Shown here in pieces: positions 6,899 to 15,966 of a stretch of 64,000 nucleotides of DNA (the stretch's first letter is position 1; each line of letters starts with the position of its first letter). The DNA is taken from contig CAKPHO010000003.1 in NCBI GenBank assembly GCA_934162195.1, positions 1 through 64,000 on the forward strand, read 5' to 3'. The notes below the pieces were generated by a model. It searched no databases and was not told the origin of the DNA. It saw only the letters and a program-made list of their open reading frames with translations. The stretch comes from an uncultured Bacilli bacterium (lineage in GTDB: Bacteria; Bacillota_I; Bacilli_A; RF39; UBA660). The translations under genes and the position numbers were made by a program.

Positions 6899-9538
6899 AT
6901 GAATATTCTTAACCGTTTAACCAAAAAAAATTTAAAACTAAATAAAAAAAGAACAATTGTAACAATTGTAGGAATTATTCTTTCTGTTGCGCTTATTACC
7001 GCACTTTCTAGTTTGGTTGTTAGCTTTAGAAAGAGCTTAATTTACTTTGAAAAAATGTTACGTGGTAATTTTCATTATGGATACTTAAATGTTCCATATG
7101 ATGATTTAAAATATTTTAAAAATAATCCTAATATTGAATCTTATTATGTAACTGGAAATATTGGATACGCTGAACTAAAAGAAAGTCAAAACAAGTCTAA
7201 ACCTTATATATTTGTGTTGGGAATGAATGACTATGCTTTAAAAAATAGTGGTTTAGAACTTGTGGATGGCAAATTACCTAAAAATGAAGGAGAAATAGTT
7301 ATTCCAAATCACTTAAGAACAAATGGACGTGTTAAAAGCTATAATATTAGGGATACCATTAAATTAACAATTGGAAAAAGAATGTTTGATGGAAGAGAAT
7401 TAGATCAAAATAATATGTATTATGGTAGTGATGATTTCAATAAGGATGCTGAAGTGTTTGAACCTTCTTTCGAAAGGGAATATAAAATTGTAGGAATTGT
7501 TGAAAGATCAAGTTATAATGTTGAGCCTTATATAGCTCCTGGTTTTACTTTTATTACATATCTAAATGATAGTAATGTTAGTTCATATAATGTTTATACA
7601 AGATATACTAAAACCGGAATAAAAAATCAATATAAAGTAACTGCAAATATATTAGGAATAGATGAAAATTTATTTGTTAAAACTAAGGGTGGTAGTGAAC
7701 CAATTGATGAAGAAACGTTTGATAAGCTTAGAGATGAACTAGAAAAAGCTAAGTATGAAATGACAACAAATGATTATTTAGTAAGTTTAGAATATTTAAC
7801 TAATGGTGATAATACACTTAATTTCTTATATACAGTTGCAGGAATAGTAATAATTATCATAATAGTTACTTCAGTTTATTGCATTAAGAACAGTTTTGAT
7901 ATATCAATTACTGAAAAAACAAAACAATATGGAATGTTAAGAAGTGTTGGAGCAACTAGTAAACAAATAAAGAGAAATGTTTTGTATGAAGCATTTATAT
8001 TAGGTATTATAGGTATCCCTATTGGTATTTTGAGTGGAATTCTAGCTGCGTTTATCTTAGTTCAAGTATCTAATCATTTACTTGGCGCTACTATACAAAT
8101 AAGACTTATATTTTCAATTTCTTTTATATCTATTGCTATATCTATTTTACTAAGCATATTAACTATTTATCTTTCAGCGCGTAAAAGTGCTAGGAGAGCA
8201 TCTAAAATATCACCTATAACAGCTATTAGAAACAGTGGTGATATTAAGATTAAATCAAAAAAACTAAGAACACCAAAATTAATAAAAAACATATTTGGTA
8301 TAGGTGGAGTAGTTTCTTATAAAAATTTAAAAAGAAGCCGTAAAAAATATCGTACTACTATTATATCTATTATAATTTGTGTCTCTGTTTTTATTGCTTT
8401 ATATTCTTTTGTTAACCTAGCTTTCCGCTTCATTAAAGTAGAAATGGGGGAAATTAGTTACAATATAAATGTTAATATGTCTTTAACTAATGATAAAGAA
8501 AAATATATAACTGAAATAGTAGAACTAGATAATATTAAAAGATATTCAGTAAACAAATATTATAATTTCTATATAGATGAATCTTATATAAATGAAGACT
8601 ATAAAAGATTCGCTAATACATATAAAGATCAAGCTTTTGTAAGTTTGGTATCTGTAAGTGACTCCGAATATAGAAGTTATCTAAAAAAGCTAAATTTAAG
8701 CTATAATGATGCAAAAGATAAAGGAATTCTTATTAATAATAGTATTATAAACACTTATGAAAATGAAGAACAAAAGAAAATAGAAACAAATATGCTAAAT
8801 GTAAAAGAGAATGATAATTTAAAAGGAAACATAATTATATATACCGATAAAAAGGATGATAAAAATGATGATAAAAAGGTTTCACAAAATATAGATATCA
8901 TAAAGATAACTAATATAAGACCTTTGGGCTTTGAAAATATATATATGTATCCTATTATCATAGTAAATGAAAATTTTGTAACAGGTGTTGAAATTAATTC
9001 AGTAGATATATTTATTGATTCAAGCAATCCAGATAAACTTCAAGAGGAAATAGACAAGTTATTATCAACAGAGGAATATAATCTAAATAATATAGCTAAA
9101 AATGCTAGAGAAATGAATTCACTTTATACATTAATTGCTATTTTCTTATATGGATTTATTGCTGTTATTGCTCTTATTGGAATAACTAATATTTTTAATA
9201 CTATTACAACTAATATGGAACTTAGAAGTAGAGAATTTGCTACCTTAAAGAGCGTGGGAATGACAAAAAAAGAGTTTAATCGTATGATTCGCTTGGAAAG
9301 TTTCTTCTACGGAATGAAGTCACTACTAATTGGTCTTCCTATAGGTATATTCTTATCTTATTTGATATTTAAAGCACTTACATCGGGGACTTTAGTGATT
9401 AAATATCAATTACCATGGGGAGGAATAATCATTAGTGTACTTGCTGTATTTATATTAATTTTCTTTATTATGAGATATTCAATTAATAAAATTAATAAAC
9501 AAAATATAATAGAAACGATAAGAAATGAAAACATTTAA
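6899..9538 (+). CDS. ABC transporter permease with two FtsX domains
   Basis: 879 aa. An N-terminal membrane anchor near residue 20-40 precedes a large extracytoplasmic region. Then come a triple-TM FtsX block (about residues 300-440), a second anchor and extracytoplasmic region, and a second FtsX block at the C-terminus (about 745-870). Both blocks contain the family segment preceding the TMs: YGMLRSVGATSKQIKR and FATLKSVGMTKKEFNR. The duplicated-permease form is typical of macrolide/peptide or lipid efflux systems. It is longer than the BceB type. GGAGG lies just upstream, inside the ATPase stop region. Confidence 0.9.
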   Translation: MNILNRLTKKNLKLNKKRTIVTIVGIILSVALITALSSLVVSFRKSLIYFEKMLRGNFHYGYLNVPYDDLKYFKNNPNIESYYVTGNIGYAELKESQNKSKPYIFVLGMNDYALKNSGLELVDGKLPKNEGEIVIPNHLRTNGRVKSYNIRDTIKLTIGKRMFDGRELDQNNMYYGSDDFNKDAEVFEPSFEREYKIVGIVERSSYNVEPYIAPGFTFITYLNDSNVSSYNVYTRYTKTGIKNQYKVTANILGIDENLFVKTKGGSEPIDEETFDKLRDELEKAKYEMTTNDYLVSLEYLTNGDNTLNFLYTVAGIVIIIIIVTSVYCIKNSFDISITEKTKQYGMLRSVGATSKQIKRNVLYEAFILGIIGIPIGILSGILAAFILVQVSNHLLGATIQIRLIFSISFISIAISILLSILTIYLSARKSARRASKISPITAIRNSGDIKIKSKKLRTPKLIKNIFGIGGVVSYKNLKRSRKKYRTTIISIIICVSVFIALYSFVNLAFRFIKVEMGEISYNINVNMSLTNDKEKYITEIVELDNIKRYSVNKYYNFYIDESYINEDYKRFANTYKDQAFVSLVSVSDSEYRSYLKKLNLSYNDAKDKGILINNSIINTYENEEQKKIETNMLNVKENDNLKGNIIIYTDKKDDKNDDKKVSQNIDIIKITNIRPLGFENIYMYPIIIVNENFVTGVEINSVDIFIDSSNPDKLQEEIDKLLSTEEYNLNNIAKNAREMNSLYTLIAIFLYGFIAVIALIGITNIFNTITTNMELRSREFATLKSVGMTKKEFNRMIRLESFFYGMKSLLIGLPIGIFLSYLIFKALTSGTLVIKYQLPWGGIIISVLAVFILIFFIMRYSINKINKQNIIETIRNENI

Positions 9539-9557
9539 AAGGGATTTATCCCTTTTT
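9537..9557 (+). terminator. Intrinsic terminator after the FtsX permease
   Basis: AAAAGGGA pairs with TCCCTTTT around TTTA/T, followed by T residues. A TATAAT box at 9562-9567 follows at once and starts the regulator transcript. Confidence 0.8.
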
Positions 9558-9583
9558 GTGTTATAATTTAAATGGTGATAAAC

Positions 9584-10240
9584 ATGGATATATTACTAAT
9601 CGAGGATAATGAAAGTATTATAAAAGGTTTAGAATACGCTTTTAAACAAAATAATTTTAATTTGGTATATAAAATTAATTTAAAAAGTGCTAAAGATTAT
9701 TTAATTAAAAACAAACCAAATATTATAGTTTTAGATATATCACTACCTGATGGTAATGGATATATATTTTATAAGAACAATATTAGAGAAAAGAAAATAC
9801 CAACTATTTTTTTAACTGCTAATGATGATGAAAATAATATTGTTAATTGTTTAGAAGATGGGGCAGAAGATTATATAACTAAACCATTTTCAACTAGAGA
9901 ATTAATCGCACGTATTAATAGAATACTTTCTAAGAATAAAATTAATAATATAATTAAGGTTGAAGATATAACATTTGATCTAGATAAAATGGAAGTCTAT
10001 AAAAATAATGATAAAATCAATCTGACAAGCTTAGAAATTAAAATTTTAAGTTTACTTTTTGAAAATATCAATAAAGTGGTTACTAGAAATTATATAATAG
10101 AAAATATCTGGAAGTGGACTGGGAATGATGTTAATGATAATACTGTTACGGTTTATTTAAAGCGAATTAGAAAAAAACTAGATACAGATATTATTGTTAC
10201 TTTAAAAGGAATTGGATATAGGATTGATGACCATGAATAA
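9584..10240 (+). CDS. OmpR-family response regulator
   Basis: 218 aa. The receiver domain has the acidic pair Glu7/Asp8, phospho-acceptor Asp51 in VLDISLPDG, a Thr in LTAND and Lys in TKPF. A C-terminal winged helix follows (VTRNYIIENIWKW, NTVTVYLKRIRKKL, IGYRID). ATG 9584 is preferred because GGTGA lies 5 bp upstream and TATAAT is at 9562; the ATG at 9572 would be almost leaderless. The stop overlaps the start of the kinase gene. Its likely targets include the upstream ABC operon, whose promoter carries an 11-bp-spaced direct repeat. Confidence 0.93.
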   Translation: MDILLIEDNESIIKGLEYAFKQNNFNLVYKINLKSAKDYLIKNKPNIIVLDISLPDGNGYIFYKNNIREKKIPTIFLTANDDENNIVNCLEDGAEDYITKPFSTRELIARINRILSKNKINNIIKVEDITFDLDKMEVYKNNDKINLTSLEIKILSLLFENINKVVTRNYIIENIWKWTGNDVNDNTVTVYLKRIRKKLDTDIIVTLKGIGYRIDDHE

Positions 10241-11444
10241 TAAAGTATATTTAAAAAAATATTTAAGAATACTAATCATTTTAAGTCTTATATCGATTGC
10301 TAGTTTTACGATAATATCCAAGAGCCAATATAACAAATATAAAGAAAATTTTAATAATAAAATTAATGGTATTGTGAATTTAGTTTTAGAAAGAAATCCA
10401 GACATAACTAAAGATGAACTATTTGATATTTTAATTTCAGAAAGTAAGTATGACAATATTTTGAAAGAATACGGTTACGATTTAGGCAACAACGACCTAA
10501 TCAAAGAAAATGAATTAACTTTTAGGCATCAACTAGTGTTTAATATAGTTGTCCTAGTTATAACGTGGTTGATAATAATTATAATATTTTATTTATATGA
10601 TCATAAGAAAGAAAATAAAATTAGAAAAATAACTGAATATATAAAAGAAATAAATAAACGTAATTATAAAATAGACATTAATGATAATAATGAAGATGAA
10701 CTTTCTATTTTAAAAAATGAGCTTTATAAAACGACTGTTATGTTAAGAGAGCTTGCTGATAACTCTCTTAATGATAAAAGGGAATTAAAAAAAGCGTTAG
10801 AAGATATTTCACATCAATTAAAAACACCTCTTACTTCAATTATAATTATGCTTGATAACATTATTGATGATCCAGATATGGATAACAAAACTAAATTAGA
10901 ATTTATTAACGATATCAAAAGAGAAGTACTAAATATTAATTTCCTAGTTCAGTCTATTTTAAAATTATCAAAATTTGATGTTAATGTTATTAAATTTGAT
11001 AATAAAGATAATGATATAAATGAAATTATTAAAGCTTCTATTAAAAATGTGTCTACTATTTGTGATTTAAAAAATGTTAAATTAGAAGCAAGTTACTGTG
11101 AAAAAGCAATTATTAATTGTGACTATAAATGGCAAATAGAAGCAATTAGCAATGTTTTGAAAAACGCGATTGAACACTCAAAAGAATTTAGTACTGTAAA
11201 AGTAAAATTAGAAAATAATAAACTTTATACAAAAATTTCTATCATTGATAATGGTGTTGGTATTGATAAAGAAGATTTAAAGTATATATTTGAAAGGTTT
11301 TATAAAGGGAAAAATTCTTCTAAAGATAGTGTTGGAATTGGACTTGCTCTTGCTAAATCAATAATAGAATCAAGTAATGGTCTTATTGATGTAAAGTCAA
11401 AAAAAGATGAAGGTACTATATTTGAAATAAAATATTTTAAATAA
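10233..11444 (+). CDS. Two-component sensor histidine kinase
   Basis: 403 aa. TM1 is near residues 8-28 and TM2 near 104-122, enclosing a short extracytoplasmic sensor of about 75 aa. A HAMP-like linker leads to HisKA with His in EDISHQLKTPLTS, then the ATPase domain with N-box NVLKNAIEHS, G1 DNGVGI, F-box IFERFYK and G2 GIGLALAKSI. The start is either ATG 10233 or ATG 10227. Both overlap the regulator stop, so the pair is translationally coupled. The extracytoplasmic loop is larger than in intramembrane-sensing BceS-type kinases. Confidence 0.92.
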   Translation: MNNKVYLKKYLRILIILSLISIASFTIISKSQYNKYKENFNNKINGIVNLVLERNPDITKDELFDILISESKYDNILKEYGYDLGNNDLIKENELTFRHQLVFNIVVLVITWLIIIIIFYLYDHKKENKIRKITEYIKEINKRNYKIDINDNNEDELSILKNELYKTTVMLRELADNSLNDKRELKKALEDISHQLKTPLTSIIIMLDNIIDDPDMDNKTKLEFINDIKREVLNINFLVQSILKLSKFDVNVIKFDNKDNDINEIIKASIKNVSTICDLKNVKLEASYCEKAIINCDYKWQIEAISNVLKNAIEHSKEFSTVKVKLENNKLYTKISIIDNGVGIDKEDLKYIFERFYKGKNSSKDSVGIGLALAKSIIESSNGLIDVKSKKDEGTIFEIKYFK

Positions 11445-11529
11445 AAATATGCCACTTTTTTCTTATAATAATAAAAACATAAATCAACATAATATTAATG
11501 TAGTCTGTGTTAAGTAAAGGAGATGTTTT

Positions 11530-12516
11530 ATGTTTTTTAAAAAATTTAAAAAAGCATGTCTAACGCTTCTTCTTTCACTATTTATTATTCCAATAAATGC
11601 ACTTGCTTATTCAGATTATGTTATTGCTGGTGGAGAGAATATTGGTATTGAGCTTAAAGCAAAAGGAATTATTGTCGTTGGAGTTTATAAGGTGGGGGAT
11701 AATTATCCTGCAAGTGAAGCAGGAATAAAAGTAGGAGATATTATTACAAGTATCAATGATGAAGTAGTTGCAAATATCTCTGAACTCTCTTCAAAAATAA
11801 ACACTCGTGGTGAAGATAATATTAAAATTGGTTACATAAGGAACAATATTAGCGATTATACCAACTTAAAATTATACAAAGATAATGATGTCTATAAGAC
11901 GGGATTATATGTAAAAGACTCTATTTCTGGAATAGGAACTCTAACCTATATAGATCCTAATACACGCCTTTTTGGAGCCCTAGGACACGAGATAATTGAA
12001 AAAAGCACTGGTAAAATATTAGAAGTGAAAGATGGTAAAATATATGCGTCTAGCGTAACTAATATTGAGCCAAGTGTTAATGGCGTTCCGGGCGAAAAAA
12101 ATGCTAAATTAAATAGTGATGAGATATTGGGAGATATTTTTGAAAACACAAGCAAGGGAATATTTGGTAATTACAAATTGGAAACAAACACCGGCAAATT
12201 ATATAAAGTAGGAAAAATATCTGATATAAAAAAAGGAGACGCAATTATCAGAACTGTTATCGATAAAGAGAACGTAGAAGAATTTACCATTAATATCATT
12301 AAGATAAATAATAATGGTGAAACAAAGAATATTGTTTTTGAAATAACAGATAAAAAACTACTTGAAAAAACCGGTGGTATAGTTCAAGGAATGAGTGGAT
12401 CGCCTATCATTCAAGGTGATTTTATTATTGGAGCAGTAACTCACGTAGTAGTTGATGATACTACAAAAGGATATGGAATATTAATTACTAATATGTTAGA
12501 AGAAGCAGAAAACTAG
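11530..12516 (+). CDS. spoIVB: SpoIVB-type PDZ serine peptidase (S55 family)
   Basis: 328 aa. An N-terminal signal or anchor segment (residues 8-26) precedes a PDZ domain (about 38-115: AGIKVGDIITSINDEVV). The S55 peptidase domain follows, with His153 in LGHEI, Ser residues in GMSGSP (288-292), and a C-terminal GAVTHV...GYGI. In Bacillus, SpoIVB is secreted from the forespore and cleaves SpoIVFA to start pro-sigma-K processing. B. subtilis SpoIVB is longer (about 426 aa). AAGGAGATG precedes ATG 11530. Other spore-linked genes here are spoIIM (14437) and sirA (50485). Confidence 0.88.
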   Translation: MFFKKFKKACLTLLLSLFIIPINALAYSDYVIAGGENIGIELKAKGIIVVGVYKVGDNYPASEAGIKVGDIITSINDEVVANISELSSKINTRGEDNIKIGYIRNNISDYTNLKLYKDNDVYKTGLYVKDSISGIGTLTYIDPNTRLFGALGHEIIEKSTGKILEVKDGKIYASSVTNIEPSVNGVPGEKNAKLNSDEILGDIFENTSKGIFGNYKLETNTGKLYKVGKISDIKKGDAIIRTVIDKENVEEFTINIIKINNNGETKNIVFEITDKKLLEKTGGIVQGMSGSPIIQGDFIIGAVTHVVVDDTTKGYGILITNMLEEAEN

Positions 12517-12534
12517 ATTTCTAGTTTTCTTTTT
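12508..12534 (+). terminator. Intrinsic terminator after spoIVB
   Basis: GAAAACTAGA pairs with TCTAGTTTTC, then five T. It overlaps the last codons of spoIVB and abuts the next -10 box (12537). Confidence 0.8.
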
Positions 12535-12536
12535 GC

Positions 12537-12542
12537 TATAAT
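12537..12542 (+). promoter_or_regulatory. -10 box giving a near-leaderless mRNA
   Basis: TATAAT overlaps the first possible ATG (12541) of the following ORF. The expected transcription start is at about 12549-12550, exactly at the next in-frame ATG. No clear ribosome site or -35 is seen. Confidence 0.45.
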
Positions 12543-12549
12543 GTGTATT

Positions 12550-13437
12550 ATGAAGAAGTTTAAAAAAGTATATATAGAAATAACAAACAAATGTAACTTG
12601 AATTGTTCTTTTTGTTCTAAAAGTAACAAAAAGAAAAGGGAAATGAGTACAGATGAATTTGAAAATGTATTAAAAAAAATAGATGTTTATACAGATTACA
12701 TCTATTTACACGTGAAAGGAGAACCTTTATTACATTCTCATTTTAAAGAAATTTTAAAACTTAGCAATAAGTATAACAAACAAGTTAATATTACTACAAA
12801 TGGCACTTTACTAAAATATAGATTAGATGATATAGTTAGTTCAAAGGTTGTAAGACAAATAAATGTTTCAATGCAAAGTATGGTTAATGAAAATTATCTA
12901 AATGATATTTTAGAAAGTGTAGAATATATTTTAAATAATTCAAATATTCAAGTAGTTTTAAGATTTTGGGCTTTAGAAAATAATCAATTTTCTAGTTTAC
13001 AAAATGATATTATTCTAAAGATAATTAAATATTTTAAACTCGACGCTAATATTATAAAAGATATACAAGAAAAAAATAATATCAGTTTACGTAATAGACT
13101 TTATTTAAACAAAGAATCTTTATTTGTTTGGCCATCACTTGAAAATGATTATTATAATGAAATAGGAAAGTGCTATGGTCTTAAAACTCATATTGGAATA
13201 CTTTCTGATGGTACCGTTGTTCCTTGCTGTTTAGATTCTGAAGGAGTAATCAATTTAGGCAATATATTTAATGAAAATTTTGATGATATTATTAATTCAA
13301 AACGTAGTCAGGATATGATTAAAAATTTTAATGATAATAAAGTATGTGAGTTATTGTGCAAAAAATGCAGCTTTAAAAATAAAAGTTTCAACTATAAAAC
13401 AAACAAAAACATACAAGAAAACATACAAGAAAATTGA
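12550..13437 (+). CDS. Radical SAM protein with SPASM-like C-terminus
   Basis: 295 aa. CX3CX2C at Cys15, Cys19 and Cys22 (CNLNCSFC) binds the SAM-cleaving 4Fe-4S cluster. The next conserved element VKGEPLLH corresponds to the GGEP motif. A C-terminal Cys group (GKCYG, VPCCLD, CELLCKKCSF) resembles a SPASM/Twitch auxiliary cluster site. Substrate is unknown; relatives modify peptides or act as maturases. ATG 12550 is preferred over ATG 12541 because the latter overlaps TATAAT. Two near-identical KNIQEN repeats end the protein. No peptide substrate gene is evident nearby. Confidence 0.85.
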   Translation: MKKFKKVYIEITNKCNLNCSFCSKSNKKKREMSTDEFENVLKKIDVYTDYIYLHVKGEPLLHSHFKEILKLSNKYNKQVNITTNGTLLKYRLDDIVSSKVVRQINVSMQSMVNENYLNDILESVEYILNNSNIQVVLRFWALENNQFSSLQNDIILKIIKYFKLDANIIKDIQEKNNISLRNRLYLNKESLFVWPSLENDYYNEIGKCYGLKTHIGILSDGTVVPCCLDSEGVINLGNIFNENFDDIINSKRSQDMIKNFNDNKVCELLCKKCSFKNKSFNYKTNKNIQENIQEN

Positions 13438-13471
13438 CTATATGTATATATCTAATAGTTTATAAAATTTA

Positions 13472-13501
13472 AAAAAATGAGAAAATTAATTCTCATTTTT
13501 T
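13472..13501. terminator. Bidirectional terminator
   Basis: AAAAAATGAGAA pairs with TTCTCATTTTTT. It serves the radical SAM gene (+) and the convergent transglycosylase gene (-), and overlaps the latter's stop codon. Confidence 0.8.
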
Positions 13502-14181
13502 AAGTGCCCATATTTTTTTATTGCACTTTCAACCTGTTTATATCTTTGATCGGCTAAGTCCTGATTTACTGTGGGTGAATAAACAGAAGGAGCAGCAGGA
13601 AGTCCTGCTAACATAATGGCTTCTTCCTGTGTCAAACTATTTGCACTTTTACCATAATAACCTTTGCTAGCATTTTCAATCCCATAATATCCATCACCAA
13701 AATAAATAATGTTAACGTATAACTCTAAAATTTCTTCTTTTGTAAGTGCTTTTTCTAAATCTAGAGCTACAAATAATTCTGCAACCTTACGAGTAAATTC
13801 TTTTTTTTGACTAAAATACATATTTTTAGCCAGTTGTTGCGTTATAGTACTTCCACCCATTCCTAATGATTGGGTTTTAATATTAGAAAATAATGCCTCA
13901 AAAGTTGATATTAAATCGATTCCTTTATGTTTATAAAATCTATGATCTTCAACTGCAATAACCGCGTCTTTATAATATTCTGATACATCTTCAATTTTTA
14001 TATAATTATCTTGGGCCTTAATATCATTAATTTTTTCTTCAATTGATACTTCTTTTGTTGCAGTTTTATAAGTAATATATCCTTTATAAAATATTACATT
14101 ACAAATAATAAGAAAAACAATAAAAATTAATAATAAAATTTTAACTATTGGATTTAGATGTTTCCTTTTTTTTCTAGCCAT
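13486..14181 (-). CDS. Monofunctional peptidoglycan transglycosylase (GT51)
   Basis: 231 aa. A basic N-terminus and one TM (residues 10-30) are followed by a GT51 domain. Motifs include the catalytic Glu in VEDHRFYKHKGID, then GGSTITQQLAKN, KEILELYVNIIYFG and GYYGKSANSLTQEEAIMLAGLP. It polymerises lipid II into glycan strands at the outer membrane face and lacks a penicillin-binding transpeptidase domain. It starts at ATG 14181 with GGTGA upstream, about 10 nt after a TATAAT-derived start. It is alone on this strand except for the small gene upstream. Confidence 0.92.
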   Translation of the reverse strand: MARKKRKHLNPIVKILLLIFIVFLIICNVIFYKGYITYKTATKEVSIEEKINDIKAQDNYIKIEDVSEYYKDAVIAVEDHRFYKHKGIDLISTFEALFSNIKTQSLGMGGSTITQQLAKNMYFSQKKEFTRKVAELFVALDLEKALTKEEILELYVNIIYFGDGYYGIENASKGYYGKSANSLTQEEAIMLAGLPAAPSVYSPTVNQDLADQRYKQVESAIKKYGHLKNEN

Positions 14182-14263
14182 AATATCACCTAATATAATT
14201 ATATCTTATATAAGCATTAAAACAAATTAAAAGATAACAAAAAATTATTGCTTTACAATAATT

Positions 14264-14350
14264 TTAGATAAAGATAATTGTTGCTACAAAAGATCCTATC
14301 ATTACTAGCAACATAATCCAAACTACTATTTTTTGAACTTTTTTATTCAT
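14264..14350 (-). CDS. Prli42-like membrane micro-protein
   Basis: 28 aa, too short for most gene finders. It begins MNKKVQKIVVWIMLLVM and ends IIFI: a basic start followed by one membrane helix. This matches the pattern of Prli42 (NKKxxKxVVxxMLxxM), the ~31-aa membrane protein that tethers the stressosome in Listeria and is conserved in Firmicutes. AGGTG lies 5 bp before the ATG, after a TATAAT-like box. Identification rests on pattern and length only, and no stressosome genes are in the window. Confidence 0.6.
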   Translation of the reverse strand: MNKKVQKIVVWIMLLVMIGSFVATIIFI

Positions 14351-14436
14351 AATGCACCTCAATATAATTATAATACATTTTTTTGTTTTTTGGAATATAA
14401 ATGTTTTAGTTTCATATGTTTAATTAGAGGTGAATT

Positions 14437-15066
14437 ATGAAAAAAGTAATGGACAAGTTGAAATTAGCAATAAAAAACAATAAGAAAACAATATTTTTTC
14501 TAGTAACAGTAGCGCTAATAGCCATAATATTTGGTTCATTATTTAGTGTTATATTAAATGAAAGCGATAAGAATTTAGTAAATGAATATATAAGTAACTT
14601 TTTTGAAAATATTAAAAAGAATAATTTAAATTATATTATGGCTTTAAAAAATGGTAGTATTAGTTCATTAAGCTATATTTTAATAGTATGGCTATTAGGA
14701 ATATCTATAATTGGAATGCCAATTGTTTTATTTATGTATTTTTCAAAATTTTTTGTAATAGGATTTTCTATTTCGAGTATTATTAAAGGTTATGGGCTTA
14801 AAGGTTGTTTACTTAGTTTTGCTTATATCTTTCCTCACCAAATTATATATATAATAGCTTATACTATGTTATCTATATATTCTATAAAGATGTCTATCAA
14901 ACTCATTTCAACAATTATAAAAAAAGACAAGATAGATTTTAAACCAATTATTAACAAATATTTATTTGTTTTACTATTATCAATAATTACTAGTCTTTTA
15001 GCACTTCTTTTTGAAGTATTTGTAACGCCAAAATTTATAAATATAATTTTAGCAATACTAAAGTAG
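14437..15066 (+). CDS. spoIIM: Stage II sporulation protein M family membrane protein
   Basis: 209 aa with about five membrane helices: near residues 18-38, 78-98, 101-130, 135-150 and 175-200. The arrangement, including the motif IGFSISSIIKGYGLKGCLLSFAYIFPHQ, matches the SpoIIM/DUF95 family. In Bacillus, SpoIIM joins SpoIID and SpoIIP in peptidoglycan remodelling during engulfment. The gene is preceded by AGAGGTGA and ends in a terminator at 15072. The family also has non-sporulation members, but spoIVB and sirA in the same window favour the spore role. Confidence 0.78.
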   Translation: MKKVMDKLKLAIKNNKKTIFFLVTVALIAIIFGSLFSVILNESDKNLVNEYISNFFENIKKNNLNYIMALKNGSISSLSYILIVWLLGISIIGMPIVLFMYFSKFFVIGFSISSIIKGYGLKGCLLSFAYIFPHQIIYIIAYTMLSIYSIKMSIKLISTIIKKDKIDFKPIINKYLFVLLLSIITSLLALLFEVFVTPKFINIILAILK

Positions 15067-15071
15067 GGGAG

Positions 15072-15099
15072 AAAGGCAAGAAAAAGTTTCTTGTCTTTT
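15072..15099 (+). terminator. Intrinsic terminator after spoIIM
   Basis: AAAGGCAAGAAA pairs with TTTCTTGTCTTT (one G-U) around AAG, then T residues. Confidence 0.75.
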
Positions 15100-15108
15100 A
15101 CTTTACAC

Positions 15109-15136
15109 TTGACAATTGACATAGAAGTGTTAAAAT
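15109..15136 (+). promoter_or_regulatory. Promoter of the HTH gene with tandem TTGACA
   Basis: TTGACA (15109-15114), 16 bp, TAAAAT (15131-15136). A second TTGACA at 15116 makes a TTGACAATTGACA repeat over the -35, which could serve as an operator for the encoded HTH protein. Confidence 0.6.
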
Positions 15137-15158
15137 GATAATAGGAGGTTTTAAGAAT

Positions 15159-15941
15159 ATGGAAAGATTAAACGAAATATTACATGAATTAGGTATCTCA
15201 AAAGTTAAACTAGCCAAATTTTTAGGAGTTTCTAGACAAATGATTTATAATTATTTAGAACTAGACGATATTAATAAATGGCCAAAAGATAAAAAAGTTT
15301 TATTATTAAACTTACTAGGTATTAAATCACCTGAAGAATTAAATAATATTAAAGTAGACACTGATTATATATTGAGTGTTGAAAATAGATTGAATAGCTT
15401 AGTAGAAAATGAACAAGGTATTCATAACACAATGGATAAATCTATCTATGAAGGGTTAGGTAAAAGTCAAAAAGAATTATTTCAAAATTTAATAGACATT
15501 ATCAAAGAAAAATTAGATGATGAAAAAGATCATGAATCATACTTTGCTATGAAATATCTTTATAATTTTTTACAATCTATGAATTCTTCTGTTGAACTTA
15601 AATATATGTTGGCATATGTTGCTAAAGCCACGGGATTTGTTAAGCCAAGCGAATTTGCTTTTGATGAAGATGAACAATTTACTTTTGAAGCTATTATGTT
15701 CTCTGCTATGACATTATATAATGGGGGAGGGGCTTCTAAAGCAAAATTAGCTGAATCCCATAAACGTTTTGTTGCACACATTGAACATAAGATGGAAGAA
15801 AAAATTAGTCGTACTTTAGAACTTAATACAATCAAAGTTCAAGCACTAAAAGAATTAAATTATACAGAAATAAATGAACAGAATGCAGCTGAAGTATTTG
15901 AAAAAATAGCTGAAATTCAATCTCGTAATGTTACAAATTAA
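15159..15941 (+). CDS. Helix-turn-helix protein of unknown role
   Basis: 260 aa. Residues about 5-35 form a Cro/C1-type HTH (ISKVKLAKFLGVSRQMIYNYLEL). The remaining ~200 residues are mostly helical, acidic and without a recognised domain. They contain a central YFAMKYLYNFLQSM...YMLAYVAKATGF block. ATG 15159 is chosen because AGGAGG lies 11-16 bp upstream; the ATG at 15135 overlaps the -10 box. The gene is monocistronic, with a terminator at 15941. It could be an autoregulator acting at the tandem TTGACA repeat upstream. Confidence 0.75.
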   Translation: MERLNEILHELGISKVKLAKFLGVSRQMIYNYLELDDINKWPKDKKVLLLNLLGIKSPEELNNIKVDTDYILSVENRLNSLVENEQGIHNTMDKSIYEGLGKSQKELFQNLIDIIKEKLDDEKDHESYFAMKYLYNFLQSMNSSVELKYMLAYVAKATGFVKPSEFAFDEDEQFTFEAIMFSAMTLYNGGGASKAKLAESHKRFVAHIEHKMEEKISRTLELNTIKVQALKELNYTEINEQNAAEVFEKIAEIQSRNVTN

Positions 15942-15966
15942 AATAGGACAAAACCCCTATTTTTTG
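15941..15966 (+). terminator. Intrinsic terminator after the HTH gene
   Basis: AAAATAGG pairs with CCTATTTT, followed by T residues. A second stem, ACTCCCC (15970) with GGGGAGT (16001), lies just beyond. Confidence 0.7.
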
